Source: Leifsonia sp. CL147 (GTDB taxonomy: Bacteria; Actinomycetota; Actinomycetes; Actinomycetales; Microbacteriaceae). From it: a stretch of DNA of 64,000 nt. The stretch is taken from contig NZ_FOTM01000014.1 in NCBI RefSeq assembly GCF_900114565.1, positions 1 through 64,000 on the forward strand, in the 5' to 3' direction. The notes beneath the pieces were generated by a model. That model was not told the origin of the DNA. It made no database searches and saw only the letters and a list, made by a program, of their open reading frames with translations. How positions within the stretch are numbered: the stretch's first letter is position 1; every line of letters begins with the position of its first letter. Position numbers and translations under genes: made by a program. This document shows, piece by piece, positions 49,807-59,313 of the stretch.

Positions 49807-50811
49807 ATGGAATTCAGGTACCTCGGCAACAGCGGACTCAAGATCTCGGAGATCATCTACGGCAACTGGCTCACCCACGGATCGCAGGTCGAGAACGACA
49901 TCGCGACGCAGTCGGTCCGGGCTGCTCTCGAGGCCGGGATCACCACCTTCGACACAGCGGACGCCTACGCCAACACCGCCGCCGAGCAGGTGCTCGGGGA
50001 TGCGCTGAAGAGCGAGCGACGCGCCTCCCTCGAGATCTTCACGAAGGTCTACTGGCCGACCGGCCCGAAGGGGCACAACGACGTCGGGCTCTCGCGCAAG
50101 CACATCCTGGAGTCGATCGACGGTTCGCTGCAGCGTCTCGGGACCGACTACGTCGACCTGTACCAGGCCCACCGCTACGACCACGAGACTCCGCTCGAGG
50201 AGACCATGCAGGCGTTCGCCGACGTCGTGCGCGCCGGGAAGGCCCTCTACATCGGCGTGAGCGAGTGGACGGCCGACCAGCTGCGGGCGGGGCACGCCCT
50301 GGCGAAGGAGCTGAACATCCAGCTCATCTCCAACCAGCCGCAGTACTCGATGCTGTGGCGGGTCATCGAGAAGCAGGTGGTCCCGGCCTCCGCTGAGCTC
50401 GGGATCTCGCAGATCGTGTGGTCGCCGGTCGCTCAGGGTGTCCTGACGGGCAAGTACAAGCCCGGCCAGGAGGCCCCGGAGGGCAGCCGGGCGGCCGACG
50501 AGAAGGGCGGAGCGAACGCGATCCGCGGCTTCCTGCGGGAGGACGTGCTCACGGCCGTCCAGGGCCTCCAGCCGATCGCCGACGAGCTGGGCATCACCAT
50601 GGCGCAGCTCGCCGTGGCGTGGGTCCTGCAGAACCCGAACGTCGCCGGCGCGATCGTGGGAGCCTCCCGCCCGGAGCAGGTGCAGTCGAACGCCGCCGCG
50701 GCCGGGGTGAAGCTCTCCGGCGACGTGCTGGCGCGCATCGACGAGGCCGTCGGCGATATAGCGGAGACCGACCCGGCGCTGACCGTCTCCCCCGCCAAGC
50801 GTCCCGCCTGA
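49807..50811 (+). CDS. Aldo/keto reductase (potassium-channel beta-subunit-like)
   Basis: NADPH-dependent oxidoreductase of 334 aa with a TIM-barrel pattern. Catalytic tetrad positions: FDTADAYANTAAEQVLGDAL (Asp, Tyr), IFTKVYWP (Lys) and LYQAHRYDHETPLEE (His). VGASRPEQVQSN is the cofactor-binding end. It closely follows the voltage-gated channel beta-subunit-like group that reduces aldehydes. The ATG has GGAGCC upstream. Lies just after array B, which may contain its promoter. Confidence 0.95.
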   Translation: MEFRYLGNSGLKISEIIYGNWLTHGSQVENDIATQSVRAALEAGITTFDTADAYANTAAEQVLGDALKSERRASLEIFTKVYWPTGPKGHNDVGLSRKHILESIDGSLQRLGTDYVDLYQAHRYDHETPLEETMQAFADVVRAGKALYIGVSEWTADQLRAGHALAKELNIQLISNQPQYSMLWRVIEKQVVPASAELGISQIVWSPVAQGVLTGKYKPGQEAPEGSRAADEKGGANAIRGFLREDVLTAVQGLQPIADELGITMAQLAVAWVLQNPNVAGAIVGASRPEQVQSNAAAAGVKLSGDVLARIDEAVGDIAETDPALTVSPAKRPA

Positions 50812-50824
50812 GCGCGGGCTCGGA

Positions 50825-51526
50825 TCAGACGAGGGCGGATACGAGGGGGCGGAGCCAGGCGCGGAAGGCGGCCGAGTCCTCGCGCAGGGATGTGCTCACC
50901 GCGACCGTGTGCGGACCGATGATCCACGCGCCCTTCTCGGCGAGCGGGAGCACTTCGAGGTCGAGCCGGAAGTAGCCGGCCTGCCTCCGCAGTTCGTGCT
51001 CCCGCTCGCGGACCACATCCACGATGTCGGCGGCGCGGCGGCGGTGGGACTCGGCGCTCACGGCCGCATACTCCGCATGCCGGGCGGCCGCCCAGTCCGC
51101 CGCGGCGGCGTAGTGCGCGATCACCGCATCCTGCAGCTCGATGGCCCGGTCGAACGCCTCGAAGTGCGGTGGATGCAGCAGCGGAGCGGACAGGCGCCGG
51201 TGCCGGTCCGCCGCCACCTCGAACCACGCCTGCCATTGGACGGCCAGGGCCTCTGCTGTTCCCGTGCTCACGGCGTCGTCCGCGGGACGTGCAGGGTGCG
51301 GGCGCAGCACGGGAGCGGGCCGGGGTCGCGTCCGCCCGTCGGCAGGCTGCGCGGGACGGGACTCGCGGTGCGGCTGCAGCACCGGCGTCACGGCCGGTTG
51401 CAGTCGCGGCAGGGACGGCTGGGCGAGGGCGGCGATCCCGGCCAGGTCGCGCACGGCGAGGGCGACGAGCAGGTCCCACGGGCAGTCTTCCGTGACCTGC
51501 CATCGAAGGGTGCCCTCGACGAACAT
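50825..51526 (-). CDS. Uncharacterised protein, 233 aa, Ala/Arg-rich
   Basis: A helical soluble protein: MFVEGTLRWQVTEDCPWDLLV, a Pro/Arg-rich linker (about 45-88), then helices QWQAWFEVAADRHRRL and AIELQDAVIAHYAAAADWAAARHAEYAAV, and a C-terminal domain ADIVDVVREREHELRRQAGYFRLDLEVLPL. No family recognised. It converges on the aldo/keto reductase gene with 13 bp between stops. Ends SLREDSAAFRAWLRPLV. Confidence 0.65.
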   Translation of the reverse strand: MFVEGTLRWQVTEDCPWDLLVALAVRDLAGIAALAQPSLPRLQPAVTPVLQPHRESRPAQPADGRTRPRPAPVLRPHPARPADDAVSTGTAEALAVQWQAWFEVAADRHRRLSAPLLHPPHFEAFDRAIELQDAVIAHYAAAADWAAARHAEYAAVSAESHRRRAADIVDVVREREHELRRQAGYFRLDLEVLPLAEKGAWIIGPHTVAVSTSLREDSAAFRAWLRPLVSALV

Positions 51527-51579
51527 GAAGTCATTGTAGATTCGCGCCGAGGGCGGAGGTAGTGGTCAGGCGAACCGGT

Positions 51580-51903
51580 TCAGTCGACGGCAGGTTCCGC
51601 GGCGACGAGCAGGAACGCCGGGATGACCGCCGTCTCGTACGGCCCGCGCCCATCGCGCCGGTACTGCGGCTCGGAGAAGGCGACGGTCCAGGTCGTCCAG
51701 CTGTCGAGCGGACCATAGACGGTGCGCAGGTTGCGGTCCCCGGCCGAGATGATCACGCCGGTCGGCTCTCCCACCCAGTCGTCGGAGGCCGGCGGGAGGT
51801 TCTCCTTCACCCACACCTGGACGCCGACGCCCAGACCGGGCACGTCCGGACGTTGGACGTTCGCGTCGACCGGCCCCGTGTCCTTGGCGCTGCGCTTCCA
51901 CAT
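51580..51903 (-). CDS. Small conserved actinobacterial protein, 107 aa
   Basis: No family recognised. The sequence starts MWKRSAKDTGPVDANVQRP, then a beta-rich stretch VQVWVKENLPPASDD, GVIISAGDRNLRTVYGPLD, WTTWTVAFSEPQYRRDG, and ends VIPAFLLVAAEPAVD. Soluble, no signal. Reading frame well kept and the start ATG has a fair context. It follows the YidC-like gene on the same strand by 34 bp. Confidence 0.65.
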   Translation of the reverse strand: MWKRSAKDTGPVDANVQRPDVPGLGVGVQVWVKENLPPASDDWVGEPTGVIISAGDRNLRTVYGPLDSWTTWTVAFSEPQYRRDGRGPYETAVIPAFLLVAAEPAVD

Positions 51904-51937
51904 GGACCCATAGTGGCATCCCGGGATGTGCGGGCGC

Positions 51938-52711
51938 TCAGTGCGAGGTCGTCGGACGAGGGCTGCCGCCTGCGCGCCGCTGCGGATCGAGGAGGCGGCG
52001 GAGCATCCACCGCTCGCCGACCGTCCACGCCGACGAGGTGAGGATGTACACGGCGGCTGCGAGCGGGACGAACGCGGCGAAGACGACCGTGACGTAGGGC
52101 AGGAACGACAGGGTGCGCAGCATCCCCGTGGTCGTGCCGGCGCCCGGGGCCTGCGGCAGCGTCAGCACGCGGCGCGAGACGGTCATGACGATCGCGATCA
52201 GGGCGAGCACGCCGAGGTAGACGGGCATCGCCGGCCAGACGCCGGCACCCGCGCCGGTCAGCCCGACGAAGCTGGTGCCGAGGGGCGCACCGAACGCATG
52301 CTGCCCGAGCAGCGCATTGGCGTGGCCGGCGATGGTGGGATGCGTGAAGACGGCGTAGACGAGCGTGACGACGGGGATCTGCGCGAGAAGGGGCAGCATC
52401 CCGGCGAAGGGCGACACCTGCTCCTCCCGGTAGAGCTCCATCGTCCTGCGCGCAAGGGTCTCGCGGTCGCCGCCGTGGCGGCGCTGGAGCTCGGCGAGCC
52501 GGGGGGCGAGACGCCGTCGGTTGTACTCGGCGCGCACCTGGCTCACGCCGACGGGGAGGAGGACGGTGCGCACGATCACGGTCAGCACGACGATGGCGAG
52601 GAGGCCGGCGGCGGTGCCGGCGAGCGGCTCCACGGCGGCGGAAAGAGCGGTGACGAGACGGTAGGCGCCGTCGAGGACGGCCGCGATGGGCGGCCAGGTG
52701 AAGAAGTCCAT
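51938..52711 (-). CDS. YidC/Oxa1-family membrane insertase paralogue
   Basis: Five membrane spans are visible over 257 aa. The first long hydrophobic region (LAGTAAGLLAIVVLTVIVRTVLLPVG) carries the conserved Arg that lies in the hydrophilic groove. The cytoplasmic coiled-coil (VSQVRAEYNRRRLAPRLAELQRR) and SPFAGMLPLLAQIPVVTLVYAVF follow. There is no lipobox at the start, unlike many Gram-positive YidC proteins. The usual yidC gene sits near rnpA and the origin, so this is likely a second copy. Upstream, 90 bp away, lies a small DUF6412-like gene. Confidence 0.88.
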   Translation of the reverse strand: MDFFTWPPIAAVLDGAYRLVTALSAAVEPLAGTAAGLLAIVVLTVIVRTVLLPVGVSQVRAEYNRRRLAPRLAELQRRHGGDRETLARRTMELYREEQVSPFAGMLPLLAQIPVVTLVYAVFTHPTIAGHANALLGQHAFGAPLGTSFVGLTGAGAGVWPAMPVYLGVLALIAIVMTVSRRVLTLPQAPGAGTTTGMLRTLSFLPYVTVVFAAFVPLAAAVYILTSSAWTVGERWMLRRLLDPQRRAGGSPRPTTSH

Positions 52712-52801
52712 GAGTGAAGTGATTCCCTGCGGATCGGACGAGTGGTGGACACGTCTGGTCGCGCACTGCTCCGTCCCGCCGGCGGCGGGGCGGACGCCGG
52801 A

Positions 52802-53110
52802 CTACGCGACCGGCAGGGAGACGGCGGGCGCCCTCGGGCGCGGGCGGCCGTCCGCATCCGGTGCGGACTGGCTCTCGGCGAGCCAGCCGGCGACCGGCGC
52901 CGCGGAGCGGGACCACACCGATCGGAGGCGGAGCGAGGCGGCCAGCGCTGCAACCGACCGCAATGTGGCCGCTGCGACCACAGCCACGAGACCCAGCGCA
53001 CCGGCGACGCCCACGAGGGCGATCACGCCGGCCGGGCTGTGCACGCCCAGCATCCCGAGGGCGGACGCGAGGGAGCGTCCGAGCAGCTCGAGCAGGGCGG
53101 TCATGGTCAT
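52802..53110 (-). CDS. DUF6412-like membrane protein, 102 aa
   Basis: Hydrophobic protein with two membrane segments (LLGRSLASALGMLGVHSPAG and IALVGVAGALGLVAVVAAATL) and a basic C-terminal region with a Pro/Arg-rich end (DGRPRPRAPAV). I recall this small protein (DUF6412) beside the YidC paralogue in Actinobacteria; a supporting role in membrane insertion is inferred from that neighbour. Start is at 53110 or the ATG six bases later. Confidence 0.7.
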   Translation of the reverse strand: MTMTALLELLGRSLASALGMLGVHSPAGVIALVGVAGALGLVAVVAAATLRSVAALAASLRLRSVWSRSAAPVAGWLAESQSAPDADGRPRPRAPAVSLPVA

Positions 53111-53203
53111 GACGCTAACAGAGGCTGGGGCAGGAATCCGAGAGCGTTCGCGTCAGGCGGACGTGTGTCGCGTGCTCCGGAGGCACGGTGGAAGGATGGA
53201 CGC

Positions 53204-53866
53204 ATGACTCGAGTCGCGATCATCGGTGCCCACGGAAAAGTCGCTCAGCAGCTCATGCGAGTGCTCTACGACCGCGGCGATGACTTCGTCGGCGTCGTGA
53301 GGAACGACGAGCACGCCGACGACGTCTACCGCCTCGGCGGCGAGGGTGCGCTCGTGGACCTCGAGAGCGCAGAGGCGAACACGCTGGCGGCCGCGATCGC
53401 GGGCTGCGACGCAGTGGTCTTCGCCGCGGGAGCCGGCCCGGGTTCCGGAGCCGAGCGCAAGCGAACCGTCGACTTCGCCGGGTCCACGAAGTCGCAGGAG
53501 GCGGCCGCGCAGGCGGGAATCCGCCGCTTCGTCCAGATCTCCGCCTGGGGAGTCGACGCCCCGGTGGACGACACCGACCCGGTGTGGAAGGCCTATGTGG
53601 AGGCGAAGCGGGATGCGGATGCGGCGTTGCGCGCATCCACTCTGGACTGGACGATCCTGCGGCCCGGCGGCCTGACGACGGAGGAGGGCACCGGGTCCGT
53701 CACCCTCGGCGACACCGTCCCCCGCGGAACCATCGCCCGAGAGGACGTCGCGCGCCTGATCGCCGCGGCCCTGGACGAGCCGCGGACGATCGGCCGGCAA
53801 TGGGAGGTCGTCGGCGGCGAGACTCCCATCGAGGAGGCTGTGCGAGCGCTGGTCGCGTCCGCGTAG
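53204..53866 (+). CDS. NAD(P)-binding SDR-like protein (NmrA/atypical SDR)
   Basis: Rossmann-fold protein of 220 aa: VAIIGAHGKVAQQLMRVLYDRGD (glycine motif GAHGKV), VDLESAEANTLAAAI, and CDAVVFAAGAGPGSG. The usual YxxxK is replaced by YVEAKRDAD (Tyr-x3-Lys present), and LDWTILRPGGLTTEEGTG is typical of atypical SDR proteins that bind NAD(P) but may lack dehydrogenase activity. Stands 10 bp before the acyl-CoA ligase start, so probably co-transcribed. Confidence 0.9.
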   Translation: MTRVAIIGAHGKVAQQLMRVLYDRGDDFVGVVRNDEHADDVYRLGGEGALVDLESAEANTLAAAIAGCDAVVFAAGAGPGSGAERKRTVDFAGSTKSQEAAAQAGIRRFVQISAWGVDAPVDDTDPVWKAYVEAKRDADAALRASTLDWTILRPGGLTTEEGTGSVTLGDTVPRGTIAREDVARLIAAALDEPRTIGRQWEVVGGETPIEEAVRALVASA

Positions 53867-53876
53867 GCTTGCGCGC

Positions 53877-55589
53877 GTGACAGCGGACAACGACCACTCC
53901 CCCTCCGACGCGCGGCCCTGGGTGGCTTCGTACGCGGCGGATGTCCCGGCCGAGGTCGAGGTGCCCGACGGCTCCCTCGCTCACCTCATCGACGACTCCG
54001 TCCGTGCCTACGGCCGGCACGTGGCGCTGGAGTTCTTCGGAGCGACGACGACCTATGCCGAGCTCGGCGACCAGATCGCCCGCGCCGCGGAGGGCCTGCG
54101 CAAGCTGGGCGTCTCAAAGGGCGACCGTGTCGCGCTGGTGCTGCCGAACTGCCCGCAGCACGTCGCCGCCTTCTACGCCGTCCTCCGCCTCGGCGCGGTC
54201 GTCGTCGAGCACAACCCGCTGTACACGCCGCGCGAGCTCCGGCACCAGTTCGAGGATCACGGAGCGACCGTGGCGATCGTCTGGGACAAGGTCGCCGCGA
54301 CCGTCCAGGATCTCCCCGCAGACCTCGGCGTCACCACGGTCGTCTCGGTCGACCTGACGCGCGCGATGCCGGCCTCCAAGCGGTTCGCGCTGAGCCTCCC
54401 CGTCCCGGCGGCCCGCACGACGCGGGAGCAGCTGACGGCGAAGGTCTCGGGGACGATCCGCTGGGACTCGCTGGTGACCTCCCGTCGCCTGAAAGCCTCC
54501 TCCCCGCGGCCCGAGCGCGACGACCTCGCGCTCATCCAGTACACGTCGGGGACGACCGGCCGACCGAAGGGCGCCATGCTGACGCACGGCAACCTGACGG
54601 TGAATGCGGCCCAGGCCCGGGCGTGGGTTCCGACGATCGAGCGGGGAACCTCCGTCGTCTATGCGGTGCTTCCGCTCTTCCACGCCTACGGTCTCACCCT
54701 CTGTCTGACGTTCGCGATGAGCATGGGCGCACGCCTGGTGCTGTTCCCGAAGTTCGACCCGGACCTGGTCTTGGATGTGGTCAAGAAGCGGCCGGCGACG
54801 TTCCTGCCCGCGGTTCCCCCGATCTACGAGCGTTTGGTGCAGGCGGCGGAGAAGCGGAAGGTGTCGCTCTCGGGCATCCAGATCGCGATCTCGGGGGCGA
54901 TGAGCCTGCCGCAGGGCATCGTCGACCTGTGGGAGGGAGAGACGGGCGGTTACCTCGTGGAGGGCTACGGGCTCTCCGAGTGCTCCCCCGTGCTGATGGC
55001 GAACCCGGTGGGGGCGACACGGAAGCCGGGGACCGTCGGCCTGCCGCTGCCGAGCACGGAACTACGCGTCGCCGATCCGGAGGATCCGTCGGTCGATCGG
55101 CCGTTCGGCGAGGAGGGCGAGCTGCTCGCCCGCGGTCCGCAGGTGTTCTCGGGATACTGGCGCAAGCCGGACGAGTCGTCGTCGGTGTTCACGGACGACG
55201 GCTGGTTCCGCACCGGCGACATCGTGACGATGGATGAGGACGGATTCGTCCGCATCGTCGACCGCATCAAGGAGCTCATCGTCACCGGCGGCTTCAACGT
55301 GTCGCCGACGGAGGTCGAGGAGGCGCTGCGCTCGTTCCCGGGAGTGGCCGATGTCGCGGTCGTCGGTCTCCCCCACCGCCGCGGCGGCGAGGATGTGGTG
55401 GCCGCGGTCGTGATGGAGGCCGGGGCGTCGTTCGACGAGGAGGCGATCCGCGCCTACGGCCGCGACTGTCTCACTCCCTACAAGGTGCCGAAGCACGTGG
55501 TGCAGGTGGACGAGCTGCCGCGTTCGATCGTCGGCAAGGTGATCCGCCGCAAGGTGCGGGACCAGTTGCTGGCGGCCCAGGGGGCGTGA
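53877..55589 (+). CDS. Long-chain fatty-acid-CoA ligase (AMP-binding)
   Basis: Adenylate-forming enzyme of 570 aa that activates a fatty acid with ATP and CoA. The P-loop is LIQYTSGTTGRPKGAML (about 220), followed by VYAVLPLFHAYGL, VEGYGLSECSPVL, and FRTGDIVTMDEDGFVRIVDRIKELIVTGGFNVSP. The C-terminal Lys is in LPRSIVGKVIRRKV. Starts with GTG. It closely follows the SDR-like gene and converges on a thioesterase gene of opposite activity with 3 bp between stops. Confidence 0.94.
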   Translation: MTADNDHSPSDARPWVASYAADVPAEVEVPDGSLAHLIDDSVRAYGRHVALEFFGATTTYAELGDQIARAAEGLRKLGVSKGDRVALVLPNCPQHVAAFYAVLRLGAVVVEHNPLYTPRELRHQFEDHGATVAIVWDKVAATVQDLPADLGVTTVVSVDLTRAMPASKRFALSLPVPAARTTREQLTAKVSGTIRWDSLVTSRRLKASSPRPERDDLALIQYTSGTTGRPKGAMLTHGNLTVNAAQARAWVPTIERGTSVVYAVLPLFHAYGLTLCLTFAMSMGARLVLFPKFDPDLVLDVVKKRPATFLPAVPPIYERLVQAAEKRKVSLSGIQIAISGAMSLPQGIVDLWEGETGGYLVEGYGLSECSPVLMANPVGATRKPGTVGLPLPSTELRVADPEDPSVDRPFGEEGELLARGPQVFSGYWRKPDESSSVFTDDGWFRTGDIVTMDEDGFVRIVDRIKELIVTGGFNVSPTEVEEALRSFPGVADVAVVGLPHRRGGEDVVAAVVMEAGASFDEEAIRAYGRDCLTPYKVPKHVVQVDELPRSIVGKVIRRKVRDQLLAAQGA

Positions 55590-55592
55590 GCG

Positions 55593-56108
55593 TCAGTCGC
55601 CGATCGGGAAGACGAGCAGCGATCCCGTGGCGGTCGCGACCGTCTTGCCCGCGCCATCCGTGACGACGCCGTCGGCGAAGGCCACCCGGTTCCCGGGCTT
55701 CGTCACCGTCGCCGTGCAGGTGAGCGGACCGGTGTGGGCGAACACGGGCCGCAGATAGTTGACCGTGATCTGGATGGACGTGTAGCCCTGTCCCTGCGGC
55801 AGGGTCGTCTGCACCGCGCATCCCAGTGCCGAGTCGAGCACAGTGCAGACGAAGCCGCCGTGCACCGTCCCGATCGGGTTGTAGTGCGACTCGTCCGGCT
55901 CGCAGGCGAAGGTCACCGTCCCGGGATCTGCGGAGACGAGGGTCATCCGCATCAGCGCTGTGATCGGCGGGGGCGGCAGCTCGCCGCGGATCATCGAGCG
56001 CAGGTACTCCAGCCCGGTCATCGTCGGCATCCGCGTGACTCCGGGCGCCGGATCCTCCCAGGTGACCGTCCGGGTGCGTTCGATGCGTTCGGTGGTGGCC
56101 TCATCCAT
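55593..56108 (-). CDS. PaaI-family thioesterase
   Basis: Hot-dog thioesterase of 171 aa with the catalytic segment HYNPIGTVHGGFVCTVLDSALGCAV, then GYTSIQITVNYLRPV and GPLTCTATVTKPGNRVAFADG. It should hydrolyse aryl- or acyl-CoA. The start at 56108 has GAGAGGATG upstream; the open frame runs to 56144. It lies 4 bp after the stop of the MpaB-like gene, so co-transcribed with it. Confidence 0.92.
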   Translation of the reverse strand: MDEATTERIERTRTVTWEDPAPGVTRMPTMTGLEYLRSMIRGELPPPPITALMRMTLVSADPGTVTFACEPDESHYNPIGTVHGGFVCTVLDSALGCAVQTTLPQGQGYTSIQITVNYLRPVFAHTGPLTCTATVTKPGNRVAFADGVVTDGAGKTVATATGSLLVFPIGD

Positions 56109-56112
56109 ACGG

Positions 56113-57057
56113 TCATCCTCTCGCATCGGGATCCGCCGCCGCACCCGCGAGGCGCGCCAGGCGCCGGCGGGCCGCCAGCTCCGCCTGGGTGTGCGGCCCG
56201 AGCAGGATGCGCGAGCCCCGGAGGACCGTTGCGGTGGCCGAGTGGATGGGCAGCAGCGGCTCCCAGGGCGTCCGTGGCAGCCCGAGCAGCAGCCGGTGAC
56301 GGGGATCCAGCGTCGAGACGGCCGCGCGGAACACGATCCGGTACGACGGGCGCAGCACCGGCCGCAGCGGCGCCCGGCGGATGAACCGCACGATCTCGTC
56401 GACCTCGGGGCCTCCGCGCAGGTCGCCGGCGTCGGTGATCGCGTCGAGCTGGGCGCGCAGCCCGGCGGCCGTCCGCGGTGGGTCCTCGACGCCCATCAGG
56501 TCGGCCGCCGTCGCCCAGTCGGCGACATAGGCGTCCGGTCCACCGGGGATGGGGTCGCCCCAGCGTTCGTGCGCGGTCAGGAACGCGTCCGTGAACGACA
56601 GGTGCACCCAGCGCGCGAGGTCCGGGTCGCTCGCGGAGTACGGACGCTCCGCCCCGTGCCCGTCGACATACCGGCCGGTGACCCGGCGGTGCAGCACGCG
56701 GACCATGTCCGAGGCGGCGGCGGCCTGGCCGCGACTGCCGAAGGTGACCGTGTGGATCCACTGGATGGTGCCGGCCAGCCGCCCGAGCGGATCCTCCCGG
56801 TAGCGCGAGTGGTCCCGCACCCCGGCCAGCGCTCCCGGGTGCAGTGCTTGCAGCAGGAGGGCGCGGACGCCCGCGACGAGGGTCGGCATCCCGCCGTGCA
56901 CGGCCCACGCCGCACTGCCGGGGGCGAAGAAGCCCGCGTCCTCGCCGTCCTCGAGGCGCAGGATCCAGGCGGGCACCTCGTCCGAGCGGCCGGCCAGGGT
57001 CTCGATCAGGCGCGAGCGGACCGGCGAGAGCACGCGGTCGACGACGGTCCCTGTCAT
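56113..57057 (-). CDS. MpaB-like oxygenase family protein (DUF2236)
   Basis: Helical protein of 314 aa with the DUF2236/MpaB pattern: GSAAWAVHGGMPTLVAGVRALLLQALHPGALAGV, then YREDPLGRLAGTIQWIHTVTFGS, and ARWVHLSFTDAFLTAHERWGDP. The His residues in LQALHPG and WVHLSF are likely metal or haem ligands. The family includes latex oxygenase-like haem enzymes that cleave double bonds; no substrate can be given. Starts at ATG 57057. First gene of a short run with the PaaI-type gene. Confidence 0.87.
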   Translation of the reverse strand: MTGTVVDRVLSPVRSRLIETLAGRSDEVPAWILRLEDGEDAGFFAPGSAAWAVHGGMPTLVAGVRALLLQALHPGALAGVRDHSRYREDPLGRLAGTIQWIHTVTFGSRGQAAAASDMVRVLHRRVTGRYVDGHGAERPYSASDPDLARWVHLSFTDAFLTAHERWGDPIPGGPDAYVADWATAADLMGVEDPPRTAAGLRAQLDAITDAGDLRGGPEVDEIVRFIRRAPLRPVLRPSYRIVFRAAVSTLDPRHRLLLGLPRTPWEPLLPIHSATATVLRGSRILLGPHTQAELAARRRLARLAGAAADPDARG

Positions 57058-57119
57058 ATCGGGCCGGTCACCGAGCTGCCGTCATTGAGGTGCTCATCAC
57101 GGCGCTCATCTCGGCGCCT

Positions 57120-57677
57120 TCATCGCGGTGTCGCGTCGAGGCCGAGGCCATCGATCAGCTGCGCACCCGGAAGCTCGGCGATCAATCGGCCGGGAAGGAG
57201 GATCTTGGAGCGGCGGACGCCCGAGCCGATGATCACCACGTCCCGCTCGGCGACCCGCCGGTCGACCAGCACCGGCCAGCCGTGGGGCAGGCCGATCGGC
57301 GTGATCCCGCCGTACTCCATCCCGGTGAGCTCGACTGCGCGGTCCATCGGGAGGAACGACGCTTTGCGCACATCCAGCAGGCGCTTCACGGTGTTGTTGA
57401 CATCCGCACGCGTGGTGGAGAGGACGACGCACGCGGCGATCCGCTCCACGCCTTCGCGCTTGCCCGCGACGACGACGCAGTTCGCGAGATCGTCCGGGTC
57501 CAGGCCGAACTCGTCGCGCGTCGCGGCGGTGTCGGAGATGCCGGGGTCGATCTCCACCACCCCGACCTCGTCCAGCCGGCCGAGACCCTCGAGCATCGCC
57601 AGCGTGGAGGGAGCGAGCAGGTCGGTGCGGGAGGAAGCAGGAGCGGTCGTCAGGCCGCCGAGAGTGAACACGCCCAT
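57120..57677 (-). CDS. YbaK/EbsC-family aminoacyl-tRNA deacylase-like protein
   Basis: Editing-domain protein of 185 aa related to prolyl-tRNA synthetase INS domains. The core shows CVVVAGKREGVERIAACVVLSTTRADV, VKRLLDVRKASFLPMD and VELTGMEYGGITPIGLP, with the conserved Lys in DVRKASF and the GG(I/V)xP loop. It probably hydrolyses mischarged tRNAs. The start MGVFTLGG at 57677 is preferred over the frame's 17-residue Arg-rich extension. Separated from gatB by a hairpin. Confidence 0.87.
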   Translation of the reverse strand: MGVFTLGGLTTAPASSRTDLLAPSTLAMLEGLGRLDEVGVVEIDPGISDTAATRDEFGLDPDDLANCVVVAGKREGVERIAACVVLSTTRADVNNTVKRLLDVRKASFLPMDRAVELTGMEYGGITPIGLPHGWPVLVDRRVAERDVVIIGSGVRRSKILLPGRLIAELPGAQLIDGLGLDATPR

Positions 57678-57730
57678 GCGCCTACTCTGCACACGGCGGC
57701 GGGGAATCCGCAATCCGCGAGTGGACACAG

Positions 57731-57762
57731 CACGCCGTCCCGCAGGGCGCGGAGACGGCGTG
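57731..57762 (-). terminator. Hairpin after gatB
   Basis: CACGCCGTC (57731-57739) pairs with GACGGCGTG (57754-57762) around a 14-nt loop, with partial pairing of the flanks. It lies between the gatB stop and the start of the YbaK-like gene. Confidence 0.55.
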
Positions 57763-57792
57763 TCTGCGTCGACTCGTCGGTGGATGCACCGT

Positions 57793-59313
57793 CTACTCGG
57801 TCGCGGCAGCGCGCTCCAGGACGAGCTCGCGGACGCGGGCGGCGTCCGCCTGCCCCTTCATGGCCTTCATCACCGCGCCGATGACGGCCCCGGCGGCCTG
57901 GACCTTGCCGTCGCGGATCTTCGCCAGCACGTCCGGCTGCGCGGCCAGTGCCTCGTCGATGGCGGCGATCAGCGCGCCGTCGTCGGAGACGACCGCGAGT
58001 CCTCGGGCGTCGACGACCTCCTGCGGGCCGCCCTCGCCCGCGATGACGCCCTCGAGCACCTGCCGAGCGAGACGGTCCGTGAGCGTGCCGGCGTCCACCA
58101 GGGCGGCGAGTTCGGCGACGTGCCGCGGACTGACCAGGGTGCCGGCCGGGACGTTCTGCGCGTTCGCCAGGCGGGCGATCTCGCCGGTCCACCACTTGCG
58201 CGCGGCCGCCGGCCCCGCGCCCGCGGCGATCGTCGCCTCCACCTCGTCCAGCAGGTCGGCGTTGGCGACATCCTGGAACTCGAGCGCGGTGAATCCCCAC
58301 TCGGCGGTGAGGCGCTTGCGGCGCGTGGCGGGCGGCTCGGGCAGCGTCCCGCGCAGTTCCTCCACCCACTCGCGGCTCGGCGCGACGGGCACGAGGTCGG
58401 GCTCCGGGAAGTAGCGGTAGTCGTCGGCGTCCGACTTGGGACGGCCGGCGCTGGTGGTGCCCGAGTCCTCGTGCCAGTGGCGCGTCTCCTGGACGATGGT
58501 GCCGCCGGCCTCCAGGATCGCCGCCTGACGCTGGATCTCGTAGCGCACGGCGCGCTCGATCGAGCGCAGCGAGTTGACGTTCTTCGTCTCGGTGCGCGTG
58601 CCGAGCTTCGTCGTGCCGCGAGGACGGAGGGAGATGTTGGCGTCGCAGCGCACGTTGCCCTCCTCCATCCGGGCGTTGGAGATGCCGAGTCCCTTGACGA
58701 TGTCGCGGATCACCCGCACGTAGGCGCGACCGACCTCCGGCGCATCGGCCTCGGCGCCCTCGATGACCTTCGTGACGATCTCGACGAGCGGCACACCGCC
58801 GCGGTTGAAGTCCACCAGCGAGTGATCGGCGCCGTGGATGCGGCCCGTCGCGCCGCCGACGTGGGTCAGCTTGCCCGCGTCCTCCTCCATGTGGGCGCGC
58901 TCGATCGCGATGGTGATCTCGCGGCCGCTCTCCAGCTCGATCGTGATGGAGCCGTCGTGGGCGATCGGCTCGTCGTACTGGGAGGTCTGGAAGTCCTTCG
59001 CCAGATCCGGGTAGAAGTAGTTCTTCCGGGCGAACCGGCTCGACTCGGCGATCTCGCAGCCGAGCGCGAGGCCTAAGCGGATGCTGGACTCGATGGCCTT
59101 CTCGTTCACCTGCGGCATGCCGCCGGGGAGGCCGAGGCAGGTCGGGCAGGTGTTCGTGTTCGCGCCCGAGCCGAACTCGTTGGCGCAGCCGCAGAACATC
59201 TTGGTCTTCGTGTTCAGCTCGACGTGGACTTCGAAGCCGAGCACGGGCTCGAACAGCTCGAGCGCGCGGTCGTAGTCCATCAGCTGCACGTTCCGGGCAG
59301 TGCTGTTCGCCAT
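57793..59313 (-). CDS. gatB: Asp/Glu-tRNA amidotransferase subunit B
   Basis: Subunit that phosphorylates and amidates mischarged Glu-tRNA(Gln) or Asp-tRNA(Asn). Conserved blocks: [60 protein letters not shown] and [15 protein letters not shown]. The C-terminal YqeY-like helical domain ends ALVERAAA-like. 506 aa is normal. Its ATG overlaps the gatA stop (TGATG). Confidence 0.97.
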   Translation of the reverse strand: MANSTARNVQLMDYDRALELFEPVLGFEVHVELNTKTKMFCGCANEFGSGANTNTCPTCLGLPGGMPQVNEKAIESSIRLGLALGCEIAESSRFARKNYFYPDLAKDFQTSQYDEPIAHDGSITIELESGREITIAIERAHMEEDAGKLTHVGGATGRIHGADHSLVDFNRGGVPLVEIVTKVIEGAEADAPEVGRAYVRVIRDIVKGLGISNARMEEGNVRCDANISLRPRGTTKLGTRTETKNVNSLRSIERAVRYEIQRQAAILEAGGTIVQETRHWHEDSGTTSAGRPKSDADDYRYFPEPDLVPVAPSREWVEELRGTLPEPPATRRKRLTAEWGFTALEFQDVANADLLDEVEATIAAGAGPAAARKWWTGEIARLANAQNVPAGTLVSPRHVAELAALVDAGTLTDRLARQVLEGVIAGEGGPQEVVDARGLAVVSDDGALIAAIDEALAAQPDVLAKIRDGKVQAAGAVIGAVMKAMKGQADAARVRELVLERAAATE

